From contig MU405476.1 in assembly GCA_022836615.1 (NCBI GenBank), forward strand, positions 1 to 21,522: a stretch of DNA of 21,522 bases. The letters are read 5' to 3'. Both the position numbers and the translations under genes were made by a program. The notes under the pieces were generated by a model. The model did not search any database and was not told the DNA's origin. It saw only the letters and a program-made list of their open reading frames with translations. Below, piece by piece: positions 10,452-20,690 of this stretch. Origin of the DNA: Annulohypoxylon bovei var. microspora (lineage: Eukaryota; Ascomycota; Sordariomycetes; Xylariales; Hypoxylaceae). Numbering within the stretch: position 1 is the first letter of the stretch; each line of letters starts with the position of its first letter.

Positions 10452-10454
10452 AAA

Positions 10455-12862
10455 GGTCGTTTTTAAATTTAACCTATTCTTATTTTTGATTTAATAATAT
10501 TATAAGTTTAAATATTTAAAAGATTATAAACCGTTAAAAGCAATTGATTACATACTTAAATTACTTATTTTATATTAAGTTTAATATCGTTAAAAATATA
10601 TTTATATAAATAATTATCTTGAATTATTTATATAAGAAAATTATTTATTTAGTTTTTTTTAAAAGTAAAATTTAAAAAATATAACTTAAAGTATTATAAT
10701 TTAAGAATATAATAACAATTATTTATTATAAAATATTAATTTTAAAACCTTATAATAATAAAGATATATGAAATAAGTAAATAAGAAAATATATAAAAAT
10801 GTATAAATAATATTATGCTTAATTATTTTTTATTATAATTTAATATATATTTATAATAATATATTTATAATTCGAATTTTATAATTACTTATAATTTTAT
10901 TTAAAATAAATATTTAAGTTAATATTTATAATAATTTTAAACTTTTTTAAATAATTTATTATATATATAATAATAATTATTTATATTAAAACCTTAATAA
11001 AATAAATAAACTTTAAAATTTATTTTATATTTTAATAATTAATTATTATAATTATTTAATATATTATTTAATAATAAATAATAATAATTATATAATATAA
11101 ATAAACGCGATGAAAAAGGTTAAAAAAATATATAAATAAATATTTCCTAACCAATAAAACTTTAACCTTTTTATAATATATTTTTATCTTATATTTTTAT
11201 TTTATAATAAATTTATTTAATTTTTTTTATATATATATATAATTATGGAATTTACCTTTAACACACTTATTAAGTATAATTATGTTACCGCTTTTCTTAA
11301 ATTTAACTTAAAAATTATATTCGTTAATAAAGTTTTATTAATCGAAAAAAAAAGGATGCAAAGAATAATTAATTAAATATAATAATTATAAATTAATTTT
11401 TAATATTAAGGTTTTATTACCTTTTAATATAATTTTATATGATAATAAAAATATATAATAAATTATTTATTATTATATTAACATATTAAAAGATATATAC
11501 TTCGTTTATATATTTAACCCTAACCTTATTAATAAAGAAAAAAGTAATGTCGTTATGGTTTAAAAAATAATTTATTTATGGAAGTTCCGGACGAAATTAT
11601 TTAATCATAAAATGGTTAATAAAACGTTATAAACATTATTATTAATATCATTATTAAACATTTAAAAGTAAATTATAAAAATCTTTAATTTACTTATAGA
11701 TTTAATATATTATTAATATTATAAAAGATTATATAACATTTTACCAATTAAAAACATACTTAAAATAATATAATAAAATTAAATTAATTATTCTTTCCAA
11801 GGTAAAATTTACTTTAATTTACCTTAAACTACTTTATTATTAAAAATAAATATAACACAAAGCTTAAAAAACCATAATATTTTCATAAAACTCTAATTTT
11901 ACTTCAATTTATTTAACAATTAAACCAAAATTAACTTATTAAAAAAAAAGGTTTACACCTTTTATATATTTCTTTTATTTAATAAATCCGCTCATAAACA
12001 TTACACTTAAACCTTCAAAAATAAAAAATTAAATTTAATAAATAATAATTACATTTATTACTCAAATTGAATTATTAAAAAACTAAAGGATTATTTTATA
12101 AAAAAAACTAAATTTAATAAAGGAATTTTCGTACAAGATTACCTGATTTATATTATTATTATAAGAAAAAACATATGTTATTTATTAATTTAAAATGTTT
12201 AAATAATTTTAAAAAAGCCCTTACCCCCTTCCTAAGCTAAAACATTATTATAAAAATAAATAAAATTAATTATATAAAATTAAATAATTTTAATAACTAA
12301 AAATACTAAATAAAATATAACATTTATAACATTTATACCCTTTAATAAATTTAAAGATATTTTAACTTTAAACATTAATGTTAATAATAAACTTTAAAAA
12401 TAAAAAAAGCAAAAAGTCACCTTTATAAAACGTAAAAAAAAAATATAAAAAAATATAACAAAAAAGGAAAAGGTTTACTAATAATTATAAAAAATAAAAA
12501 AATATAAAATAATAAACATTTCCATTTATTATATTTAAAAGGGGAAAAAAATAAGAAAATTATAAAAATATAAAAATAACTTAACATAAATAATATATTT
12601 AATTTTATCGAATTAATTTTATAAAATTTAACGATTAAATAAATCGTAATAATTCATATTTATAACTTATAATTAACTTCGAATTAAACTTTTAAAAATA
12701 TATATATTTATATTAATATAAAATATTATTTATATTAATAAATATTATTTATTATATTAATTTAAAATAAATTATATATTCTTTAAATTATAATTTATAT
12801 AAGGTTTATAACTTATATACCTTAAAATTATCTTTAATAAATTACGTTTATTATTATAAATA
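10455..12862. other. AT-rich stretch between repeat copies, no identified gene
   Basis: No intact gene is visible. A 43-codon open frame at 11245-11376 (MEFTFNTLIKYNYVTAF..., ending KKRMQRIIN) is in a region with some surviving codon structure, but I do not recognise it. At about 11750-12600 the plus strand keeps CA but has almost no TG, which means mostly G-to-A damage here. Some stretches around 12330-12470 read lysine-rich (FKDILTLNINVNNKL, FIKRKKK) and may be coding remains of another transposon, class unknown. Confidence 0.45.
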
Positions 12863-13211
12863 ACCTTATATAAAGTTATAAGAATTTAAGTTTTAAGGAT
12901 TTTAACGAAAAATTAATTTATAATAATTATTAAATTATTAAATTTATTAATTTATAATATATTTAATAGTTTATATTATATTAATATTATAAATATTTAT
13001 TTTTATATATTTAAAAAGTTTAAAAATTATAATTATAAAACTTTTAATATATTAAACCTTTTAAATATATAAAAATAAATATAATATTAATATAATATAA
13101 GTTATTAAATATATTATAAATTAATAAATTTAATGATTTAATGGTTATTATAAATTAACTTTTTATCGGAATTTTTAAAACTTAAGTTTTTATAATTTTA
13201 TATAAAGCTTT
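12863..13211. repeat. Long imperfect inverted repeat, about 155-bp arms
   Basis: About 12863-13019 and 13054-13211 are reverse complements, with differences mainly of RIP type. Left-arm blocks AGAATTTAAGTTTTAAGGATT, ATTAATTTATAATAATTATTAAATTATTAAA and TTATATTATATTAATATTATA each find their partners in the right arm. The spacer is about 35 bp centred near 13037. It ends about 50 bp before copy B. It may be a fold-back element or two head-to-head remnants. No coding is seen. Confidence 0.65.
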
Positions 13212-13643
13212 TTTATTATATTTAAACTTTTATTATAATTTATAAATTATTAATTATTAATTAAATAATTAATAAAGTAATTAATAAATAATTAATAAAA
13301 TAATTAATAAAAAATTAATAAATAATTAATAAGCCTTTTCGAGCTTAATTAACTCGGGCGCAACGCTTTTAATTAATTAAATTCATCCACACCTTTAATT
13401 AAGTACATCCTTTTTTTGGACCCACCTTTTAATTGCCCACGCATTTAACAACCCTTTTAAGCCACTTTTTTAATTAACCACTTTTCGAACCACGTGTTAA
13501 ACCACTTTTAAACCACCTTTCGCGCGTAAAAACCACTTTTTTAAAGGTTAATTAATCACTTACTTTACTTAATTATATAAAAACGAATTAACTTAAATTA
13601 AAAATCAAGTTTTTAAAACCACGTAAACTTTTAAAACCACGTA

Positions 13644-13694
13644 AAGTTAATGGTTAAATTAAAATTAAAAGTAAAAATAAAATTAAAGTTAAAA
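13644..13694 (+). repeat. Former telomere-like tract converted to GTTAAA/ATTAAA
   Basis: AGTTAATGGTTAAATTAAAATTAAAAGT... aligns base for base with the copy A tract beginning GGTTAGCGGTTAGGATTAGG, with G replaced by A at nearly all GG/GGG positions. This is a clear before-and-after pair for RIP on a telomere-like sequence. Confidence 0.75.
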
Positions 13695-14365
13695 TCCGGG
13701 GGTTTAAAAAGCGGTGGGAACTTTATATATAAAAATATATTTTTTTTATTAATAAATTAATACGTTATTTAATTTATTATTTAATTAATTAATAAATAAA
13801 TTAATAAATAAATTAATTAATTTTTAAATTAAAGTTTTAATTAATTAATTAATTAATTAATTAAATATTTAATTAATTATTAAATTAATTAAATAAATAA
13901 TTAAATAATTAAATAATTAATTAATTAAGTATTTAATTAATTAATTAATTAATAAATTAATTAAATATTTAATTAAATATTTAATTATTTATTTAACCAT
14001 TTAATTAATTAATTAATTAATTAATTAATTAATAAATAAATTAATAAATAAATTAATTTTTAAATTAATTTTTTAATTAATTTTTAAATTAACTTTTTAA
14101 CTAAGGTTTTAATTAATTAATAAGTTAATTAATTAATTAATTAATTAATTATTAAGTTAAAAATTAATTAATTAAATAATTAATAACATTTTCCGGACGG
14201 ATTTTATCTTTTTTTCCACTTTATTACCTTTTTTTTTTACCCCGTTTCCCACCCCTTTTTTTACCTTTTTTCCACCCCGTTTCCCACCTTTTTTTTAACC
14301 CGTTTTTTACCTCGTTTTCCACCTTTTTTTTCCCCCGTTTTTTTAATTAATAACTTTTTATAAAA

Positions 14366-14511
14366 AAAATTTTTTAAGGTTTTTTTTTCTTTTTCCCGGT
14401 CCTCGTAATTTTAAAAAAATAAAAACGTTTCGGAGCTTATAAAGGTCGCGTTTTCCCGGACATTATAAAAAACCGTACCGGGTAAAAAAAAAAAAAAACT
14501 TTAAAAATTTT
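14366..14511. repeat. Inverted repeat of copy B, equivalent to A 10306-10451
   Basis: Arms 14366-14400 and 14477-14511 remain nearly complementary after RIP, running between AAAATTTTT and CCCGGT on the left and ACCGGGT and AAATTTT on the right. The spacer keeps CGGAGCTT and GGTCGCGTTTTCCCGG. It confirms that the fold-back part belongs to the family unit. Confidence 0.75.
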
Positions 14512-14576
14512 AAATAATTTTTTTTTTATTTTTTATTTTTTTATATATTATGTTTTATTTTTTATAATTTAAACCG

Positions 14577-14588
14577 TGGTTTAAACCA
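14577..14588. other. Perfect 12-bp palindrome TGGTTTAAACCA
   Basis: This isolated palindrome sits in the 90-bp gap between copy B and the palindromic element and is flanked by CCG and TGA. It may be part of the target or edge of the next element. No function is assigned. Confidence 0.4.
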
Positions 14589-14601
14589 TGATATTTATAA
14601 A

Positions 14602-15321
14602 CAATGTTAAATTCGTTATATAAATATTATAAGTTTCGTCCGTTATATAAAAAGTGTTAAAAAATATTTAAAACCGTATATAAATCGTTATATAATTAAA
14701 AGTATTAATAACCGACGAAATTTAATTAATTTAATTTATTTTTCTTTTATATTTATTTATATACTTCGTTTTAATTTCCTTTTTTTCCTTTTTTTCCTTT
14801 ATTAATTTAAGGTTAAATTTCTTATAATTACGAATTTAAATATAAATCGAAAAACGTTTTCGAATGGTTTTAATTATATTATTTATAATTTATTATATAA
14901 ATAATAAATTAAATTAAAAAATAATCGCATATAAAATAAAAAAACTTACGCGAAAAGTATTACGAAAATTATTAAAATAAAAACTTTTAAATGTATTAAC
15001 TTTTAATTCGATTTATTATTTATATAATAATTTATAAAAAATGTAATTTACGTTATTAAAAAACGCGTTTTAAGATTTATCGGATTATGTAATTATAAGA
15101 AATTTAACGAGGGATTAATAAGGAAAAAAAAGGAAAAAAAAAAGGTATATAAATGGGTGTAAACGTTTAAATTTTTTTAAGTTTAATTAAAAGGCGTTCG
15201 AAATAAACATTAAAAATATTTACGTTTATATAAAAATTTATATACGAAGAAAAGTATTATAAATATTAAGCTTAATATAACGAACGAAACCCACGACATT
15301 TATATAACGGATTTAATATTA
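14602..15321. mobile_element. 720-bp palindromic (fold-back) element with CAGTG-like termini
   Basis: The left arm (14602-14918) and right arm (15001-15321) are reverse complements over more than 300 bp, with an 82-bp centre. The outer ends read CAATGTTAAATTCGTTATATAAAT on the left and TAATATTAAATCCGTTATATAAAT as reverse complement on the right, followed in both by GTTTCGTYCGTTATAT. The two ends fit a common ancestor starting CAGTGTTAAAT if G-to-A and C-to-T changes are allowed. Further matching blocks are TTAAATTTCTTATAATTA (about 14813 and 15091) and TTATATAAATAATAAAT. CAGTG starts are common in hAT and some mariner elements, but no transposase remnant or target duplication is visible, so it is a long MITE or fold-back element. 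Confidence 0.75.
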
Positions 15322-15913
15322 TTTTTTATTAAAAGTAATCATTTTTATTTAAATAAATATTATATATAATTTACCATTTTTTTATTTTTTTAATTTACCG
15401 GGATATTTTAATTTTATTTTAATAAAAATTAAATTTTTTTATTTTTTTATTAATTTAAAATTTTATAATAAAATTAAATTTTAATAAAATTTATTTTTAA
15501 TATATTTAACGTTTATTTAATTTATAAATAATTATAAAATATTTTAAATTTTTATAATTTATAAAAATTATAAAAAATTTAATTATTTTTTATAAATTTT
15601 TTTATTATATTTTTATTATTTTAATAATTATTAAAAAAATTTATTATATATTTCGTAATTGTATTTAATTAATAATAACTTTATTAAATAATAAATTATA
15701 AGTTTTAATATTTTATTATAATTTATTTTAAATAATCCGTTTTTAAATATATTTTTTAATTAAAGTTTTAATAAATTAAAATTAATACGATAATAAATAA
15801 ATGTTTTAATTTTTCGAACGTTACGTTTATTTTTTATTTTTATTTAAAAAAAAACTTTTTTTTCGTTAAAATAATTAAAAAAAATAATTAATTTATTAAA
15901 TTTTTTAATAAAC
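15322..15913. other. AT-rich gap before the retrotransposon, no gene seen
   Basis: About 590 bp of A/T runs with very few C or G. No reading frame, inverted repeat or family similarity could be supported. It forms the 5' flank of the Gypsy element. Its last bases, TAAAC, would be half of a 5-bp target duplication, whose partner lies outside the window. Confidence 0.5.
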
Positions 15914-16200
15914 TATTACGGGTTAAAGACCCGGAAAGTTAATTAAAGTAAAGATTAATGCGAGCTTATATTATGGTTGTAAACGCGATAAATGTGGGTT
16001 TTTATAATGAAATTATTAATAATTTTAAATGGGTTGTGGAAATTATTAAAATACGTATAAAAAGGGTTTTCACGTTGATTAATTTAATTTATATTTTTAA
16101 GTATAAATATCGTAGTTTTAAAAACGAAAGGTTATTACTTTTCCTTTTTTTTTTTATTAATGAAAATAATTTTATTTTTAATTTTATATAATATAAGTTT
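15914..16200 (+). repeat. 5' long terminal repeat
   Basis: Similarity to the 3' LTR runs from 15914 (TATTACGGGT, from a TG-type start after G-to-A change) at least to about 16073, where the 3' copy is interrupted by repeat copy C. Matching blocks include TTAATTAARGTAAARATTAAYGCGA, ATTATTAATAA and CATATAAAAAGGGTTTT-type sequence. The right end beyond 16073 cannot be fixed because the partner is missing; 16200 is a nominal limit. A 77-codon open frame at 15958-16191 lies inside it and is not a gene. The primer-binding site was not identified. Confidence 0.7.
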
Positions 16201-16499
16201 ATCGTTATTTATGGGAACCGTCATATATTTTTATTAATTATTTTTTAATTAATAAAAATTTTCGAAAAAACGTTTATTATATTAAATAATAACTTAGTAT
16301 ATAAATACCTTTTAAGTAATAAGCGATTAAAACTTTATAATATTTTTTATTTTTTATTAATATAATTTAAATATATATAAATTTTTCGATAATTTTTTTA
16401 ATAACCTTATAATTAATTTATTAAGTAACTTTGATTTATTTTATGAAATTAAAGAAATAACTTTAATTAAAAATAAGTGTTTAATTTAAATTAACGAAT

Positions 16500-17330
16500 A
16501 AAAGGATTTTTCGATATATGTGGTTATGTTAGATTTTTTTATTTTAAAAAACTTAACATACCTTGGATCGGAAAAAAATAAATGTTTAAAAATCATATCT
16601 TCGATTTTAATTAAAAAACGGCAGCGCTTAATATAATAATTTAATACAAAAAAACTTAATGGGTAATATAATAATTAAGCTTTTATTTAAGTTTTAATTA
16701 AGAAATTTAAGGATAAATAATTAATTTAAATTATTTATTAAAACTTAATTAAAATGTGTTAAGGTGTTTTTTAATACTTCGGTGATTTTTTTATTAATTT
16801 TAAAAGTAAGTTAATTTTAATTAACGGGTTATATTAAAAAGGGGAAAATAAGATTAATTATATTAATGCGGGGTTAAATAATAAGTTAAAGAATGTTTTT
16901 ATAACGAAGAAATTAAATAAAAAAGATTATAATAAATGGGTGGTTAAAGTTAACGACGTAACGGTTAAAATGGAAGGGGCATCGGATTATAAAAAAAAAA
17001 ATAACCGTTTTACGATTATTTAATACGAAGGAATATTTAATTAAAAGGTTATTAATTTTATTAATATAATAATTATTTAAAAATAAAAATTAAAGTTTAA
17101 TAAAAATAAAAATATAATCATGGGTAAGGTGAATTATATAACTTTAACCGCCGTAATAATTATAATAATAAGTTAAGTAAATGGTTTACGTTAAGGTGAT
17201 AATAATTTATTAAAAGTATAATAAAAGTTAAATTAAAAGTTTAAGAAATTTAAGAAAAAGGGTAAATATGCCCGTTACACGAAAATAAAACACCTTATAA
17301 TAATTTATTTATTATTTTAAGTCGCATTTT
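16500..17330 (+). pseudogene. gag capsid/nucleocapsid remnant
   Basis: In frame 2 the segment INYINAGLNNKLKNVFITK (about 16856-16912) is followed by DYNKWVVKVNDVTVKMEG (from about 16925). These match the conserved gag capsid pattern of fungal Gypsy elements, where a (G)LN-x-L segment precedes DY-x-W-x-x-KVNDV. Further on, a lysine-rich stretch with KKGKYARY (about 17250-17275) may be what is left of a CCHC zinc knuckle, with its cysteines lost; this is weak. The protein would form the virus-like particle. Start and end are approximate, and RIP stops interrupt the frame upstream. Confidence 0.7.
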
Positions 17331-17556
17331 AACCGGACCGTGGTAACGGAAACGGTACGCCATAAGTGGTTATTATAAAAGCTTAAAATGATTAAAATGT
17401 TAAAAATGATTATAAATTATTAAAATACTCGGAAAACGAGTAACTTTTAAGCGAAGTTACGTTTAAAAGTTAATATTAAAATTTATAAATATTAAAAAAA
17501 CTTTAAATAAAATATATATTACTTTTTTTTTAATCAAAATTTTATTAAACGAATAA

Positions 17557-17912
17557 AAGTTTATTAATACGTTTATAAATTTAAGATGTTTAATATATTT
17601 AACATTTAATAAAAAATTTATATAATAAATAAAATTATCGCGCATATTTATTTAAAAAAAAGAATTAAAATTAATTAAAAATAAAGAATCTTATATAATC
17701 GATACATTTATATATATAAAGATTAATATAAACGAAAAAAAAGAATGGATATAAGGTTATATTATTCCGGATTTCGCATTTCCTTTAATATTAAAAAAAC
17801 CGTGGATGGAATAAAACGATGTTATTTATAAAGTGAAAAAAAGGTTAATTAAAATAAGTTTAAAGAAATATAATTTAATAATATATAAAAAGGGTTGGAA
17901 TATTATTTAAAT
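17557..17912 (+). pseudogene. Aspartic protease region of pol (remnant)
   Basis: In frame 1, FINT at about 17560-17571 sits where the catalytic D-[ST]-G would be; the Asp reads Asn (GAT-type to AAT) and the Gly is lost, so this point is tentative. It is followed by IKLSRI and, much more clearly, IIPDFAFPLILKKPWME (about 17761-17811) and NDVIYKVKKRL. The P-L-I-L-G-x-PW(M/L) motif is the flap/alpha region typical of Gypsy proteases. A KKGW motif follows at about 17890. The family processes the polyprotein. This copy is inactive because of stops and active-site change. Confidence 0.65.
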
Positions 17913-18099
17913 ATTTTATAACGTTAAAATAAAGTGTTTATAAATTAAGGAAGTTAAGTATATAATGGGAAATATGTTTTTAATATTCGTGGCTTAAGAA
18001 AAAAAACGTTAATATAAGAAAAATAATAAAAATATTTAAGTTTTTAATGTTATTATGTGAAATATTAATATTATATTAAAAAAAAAAAAAAGGCTTATA

Positions 18100-19054
18100 A
18101 TTAATTAAATTTAAAAGGTGTTATTTAATAAATTAAAGGATTAAATCGGAGATTTTTTAAATGACGAAAGTATAACGTTATTACCATTAAGGTTAAGGTT
18201 AAATACCGAGGTTAATTTATAAAAAAACGATTAAAATAAAGAAAAAGAGGTTTTATAAAGGTCTTTATATGGTATGTTAAAAAAAAAGTTTTTAATGTTA
18301 TAAAAAACCTTAATAAGTTTATTAAATAAAAGGTGAATTAAGGTTAACAATTTATTAAAAAAGGTATCGGTATTATTTATAAAAAAACTAAGAAACGGTT
18401 TTTAATTTTATGTGGATTATAAGGTTTTTAACGTTATTTCGGCACGCGACCGTTATCCGTTATTATTAATTAAAAAAATCTTATGATTTTTTTATAAAGT
18501 TAAGTGGTTAATTAAAGTTAACATTAAAGTTATATTTTATAAATTATAAATAAAAAAAAAATAAATGGAAAATTATTTTTTATATTTAATTTAAAGCTTT
18601 TAAATGGTTAATTATATTTTTTAAGTTATATGAAGCGTTAACGGCGTTTTAATGTTATATTAATAAAACTTTGTTTAATTTTTTAAATGATTATTATTTA
18701 ATATATATAAATGACGTGGTAATTTATTTAAATAAATTTTATAAAAATTATATAAATAAAATTAAAATAATGTTAAAACATTTTAATAATATTAATTTAA
18801 AGTTAAATTTTTTTAAGTGCCTTTTTATTATAAAAGAAATTAAATATTTAAGCTTTATTATTACGATGGAAAAAAAGATTAAAATAAATCTTAATAAAGT
18901 TATAATTATTAAAAGGTGGGAACCATTTATAAATATACGGGGAATTCGTAACTTTTTAAAGTTCGCGAATTTTTATAAAATATTCATTAAAGGATTTAAC
19001 AAGTTAATTACCCTTTTAACCACTTTAACGAAAAAAAGGGTTCCTTTTAAATAA
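18100..19054 (+). pseudogene. Reverse transcriptase domain remnant
   Basis: Frame 1 shows SLYGMLKKK (18268-18294), KTLISLLNKR, SVLFIKKLRNGF (18367-18402), YVDYKVFNVISARDRYPLLLIKKIL (from 18409) and KWLIKVN. The frame then shifts, and frame 2 is open from 18671 to 19054 (127 codons) with YINDVVIY (18704-18727), NLKLNFFKC, YLSFIIT, IRGIRNFLKFANFYKIFIKGF and LTTLTKKRVPFK. These are the ordered Gypsy RT blocks. The catalytic Y-[LIV]-D-D reads Y-I-N-D, so one metal-binding Asp is lost by a G-to-A change. The family copies element RNA into DNA. The long open frame is a chance survivor inside a dead gene. Confidence 0.9.
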
Positions 19055-19500
19055 AAGTAAAAAGTAAATGTAATATTCGAAGAATTAAAATATTTATTTA
19101 TTATTACACCGATTTTAATTTATTAAAACCTTAATTAAGAAATATACTTAAAAATAAATTATTCGGGATGGGTTTTAAAAGCTTGCTTTTTATAAAAAAA
19201 CCATAATAAAATGTTAAAGCTTATAATTTACCATTTAGTAAAATTATTATTAATTGAATGTAATTACGAAATATATAATAAAAAACTTTTAATAATCGTT
19301 AAATTAATAAAAACATAATAAAGGGAGTTATAAAAAGTGGTTAAACCTTTTATAATTTTCATAAATTATAAAAACTTAAAATATTTTATAACTACCCGTA
19401 AATTAAATAAGTGTTAAATACGTTAAAGGTAAATTTTATTAAAATTTAATTTCATTATAAAGTACCGGGCCGGCAAAAAAATAAAACGACTTAATATTTT
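19055..19500 (+). pseudogene. RNase H domain remnant
   Basis: It follows RT in frame 2. ECNYEIYNKKLLIIVK (19256-19303) matches the conserved Gypsy motif with Y-x-I-x-(D/E)-KELLAIV. FIIFINYKNLKYFITTRKLN (about 19350-19410) corresponds to the D-H-K-(N/S)-L-E-Y-F-x-x-T-x-x-L-(N/S) motif, with D-to-N and H-to-Y changes of RIP type. KYRAGKK ends the domain near 19480, where families have YRPG. A stop-rich region lies before ECNYE. The enzyme would degrade the RNA strand of the hybrid. Inactive here. Confidence 0.85.
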
Positions 19501-19669
19501 ATTAAAATAAAGTTAAAATATTTTAATAAACCAAAAGGATAAAAAAATGGTAAACCGTATGTAACATTTATTTAAATAAGAATGGTTACTTTTAATAAAA
19601 ATAACAATAATAAACATTTAAATATTTTTAATAAATATTATTAAAATATTAAAAAAAAGGGCAACATTA

Positions 19670-20690
19670 AATTAAAGCCTCGTAACCATACTTACCGGAA
19701 AAAGAATTTTCCATAATAAAAACTTATAAGTTTTATAAGATTAAAAGGTTATTAAAAATATAAACTTTAAAATAATTTATAAGATTATTAATAAAAGCAA
19801 TCGTTATTTTTTATTAATTTTTAAAAATTATAAAATTTTAATCGTTAAATATAATTTAAATAATAAAAAAGCCGTATCGTTTAAAGAATGAACGTGGATA
19901 TTAAATTAAAAACCTTTTAAAATAATTATAATTTAAAATATTTATAATTTTTATGTTACGAGCCACTTAAAAAAAAATAATATTATTACGATTATTTTTA
20001 AAAATTTTTATTAATTAATTATGGGATAAAATATATAAAAGTTTTATAAAAATTATAATATTTACGGTTAAATTTACGTTTAACGAACTTAATAAAAAAG
20101 GTTATTAAAATTTTTATTTATTTTTAATTATTACTTTTTAAAGTTATTTATTAATTTTATAATAAAAATGTTGGTAAAAAAAAAAAAGGACCCCCGGTAT
20201 TTAATAATGGTTATTTATCGGTTATTAAAATAAGTTTTATTAAAAGCGATAAATATTATAAAAGTTAAAATGTATGTTATAAAGTTTATATATATTTATA
20301 TTAAATATTATAATTTTTTTACGGCGGTAATATTAAACCAAAGAAATAATTAAATAAATACATTTTAAATAAAATTTTATGAATTAATAAAGGTGGTATA
20401 ACGTTTATTTATTACTTTTAATTTAAAAATTAATAAATTTATAAAAAAAATAAATTAAAAAATACAAGCATATTTACGGTGTTTCTTAATTTACACATAA
20501 TTTAATTAATTAAAAATGTTATTTATAATAATAATAACGATTAATAATTAAAATATAATGGTTAAATTAAACCTTTTTTACATAACGTATAAATACCACG
20601 TATATTTAATTAAATAAATCGTTAATAAAGCTTTAAATAAATCATTTAAAAAATAACAAGCCGTGGATTTTATAACCAAAATTAAAAAAG
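19670..20690 (+). pseudogene. Integrase domain remnant
   Basis: In frame 2, AYLRCFLNLHI (20468-20500) and FYITYKYHVYL (about 20576-20608) match the conserved C-terminal half of the Gypsy integrase core (E-Q-Y-L-R-C-F-V-N-Y and P-F-Y-x-x-Y-G-x-x-P-R). The zinc-binding N-terminal part should lie near 19.7 kb, where CGTAACCATACTTACCGG is preserved but cannot be read with certainty. The catalytic D, D and E could not be located with confidence. Order and position between RNase H and chromodomain support the call. Confidence 0.75.

Larger units (their letters stand above)
9213..10454 (+). mobile_element. Composite non-coding repeat, intact GC-rich copy (copy A)
   Basis: This 1.24-kb block contrasts sharply with its AT-rich flanks: CA, TG and CC/GG are abundant, so it has escaped RIP. 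It begins with TCCGTCCGGAGGACA, as does copy C at 21429, where the start interrupts an LTR. It ends near 10454, where similarity with copy B also ends. In order it holds a 15-bp terminus, a 12-bp tandem repeat, a CACGTG and TATAAAAA promoter-like region, a telomere-like tract, a G-rich hairpin, TCAG/TCAA-type short repeats, an inverted copy of the terminus, a C-rich pyrimidine block and a 35-bp inverted repeat. No credible coding region is present; the short open frames overlap on both strands and consist of repeat translation. It is best described as a non-autonomous element or subtelomere-like repeat of unknown class. Confidence 0.75.
13260..14514 (+). mobile_element. RIP-mutated copy of the composite repeat (copy B)
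   Basis: Copy B matches copy A part for part in the same order: worn 12-bp array to 13334, AAGCCTTTTCGAGCTTA (13331, equal to A 9333), CATCCAC and CCACGTG blocks, TATATAAAAACGAA, two CCACGTAA, a former telomere-like tract, CCGGGGGTTT and GCGGTGGG, TTAATTAA runs, TCCGGACGGA ending at 14201, a pyrimidine block and a 35-bp inverted repeat ending near 14511. Differences from A are mostly C-to-T and G-to-A. The TCCGTCCGGAGGACA left terminus is not found before the array, so the left end is either lost or mutated beyond sight. The left limit is approximate. Confidence 0.8.

Noticed and set aside
10128..10466. Open frames of 112 and 97 codons (plus) and 61 codons (minus) over the pyrimidine block
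   Set aside because: They are translations of the C-rich repeats (FPPRFPPRFPP, FYPVFYPV) and the inverted repeat, overlapping in different frames, with no support from copy B.
11515..11530. AACCCTAACC resembling telomere repeat on the minus strand
   Set aside because: Only about one and a half units, with no neighbouring repeats or family context; chance is likely.
11583..11595. TTCCGGACGAAA, similar to the family terminus TCCGGACGGA
   Set aside because: Only 8 bases match, and no other part of the unit is nearby.
15958..16191. 77-codon plus-strand open frame
   Set aside because: It lies within the 5' LTR; its counterpart in the 3' LTR is interrupted, and the AT-rich translation shows no family.
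17463..17645. 60-codon minus-strand open frame
   Set aside because: It is antisense to the protease region of the retrotransposon, in AT-rich DNA, with low-complexity composition.
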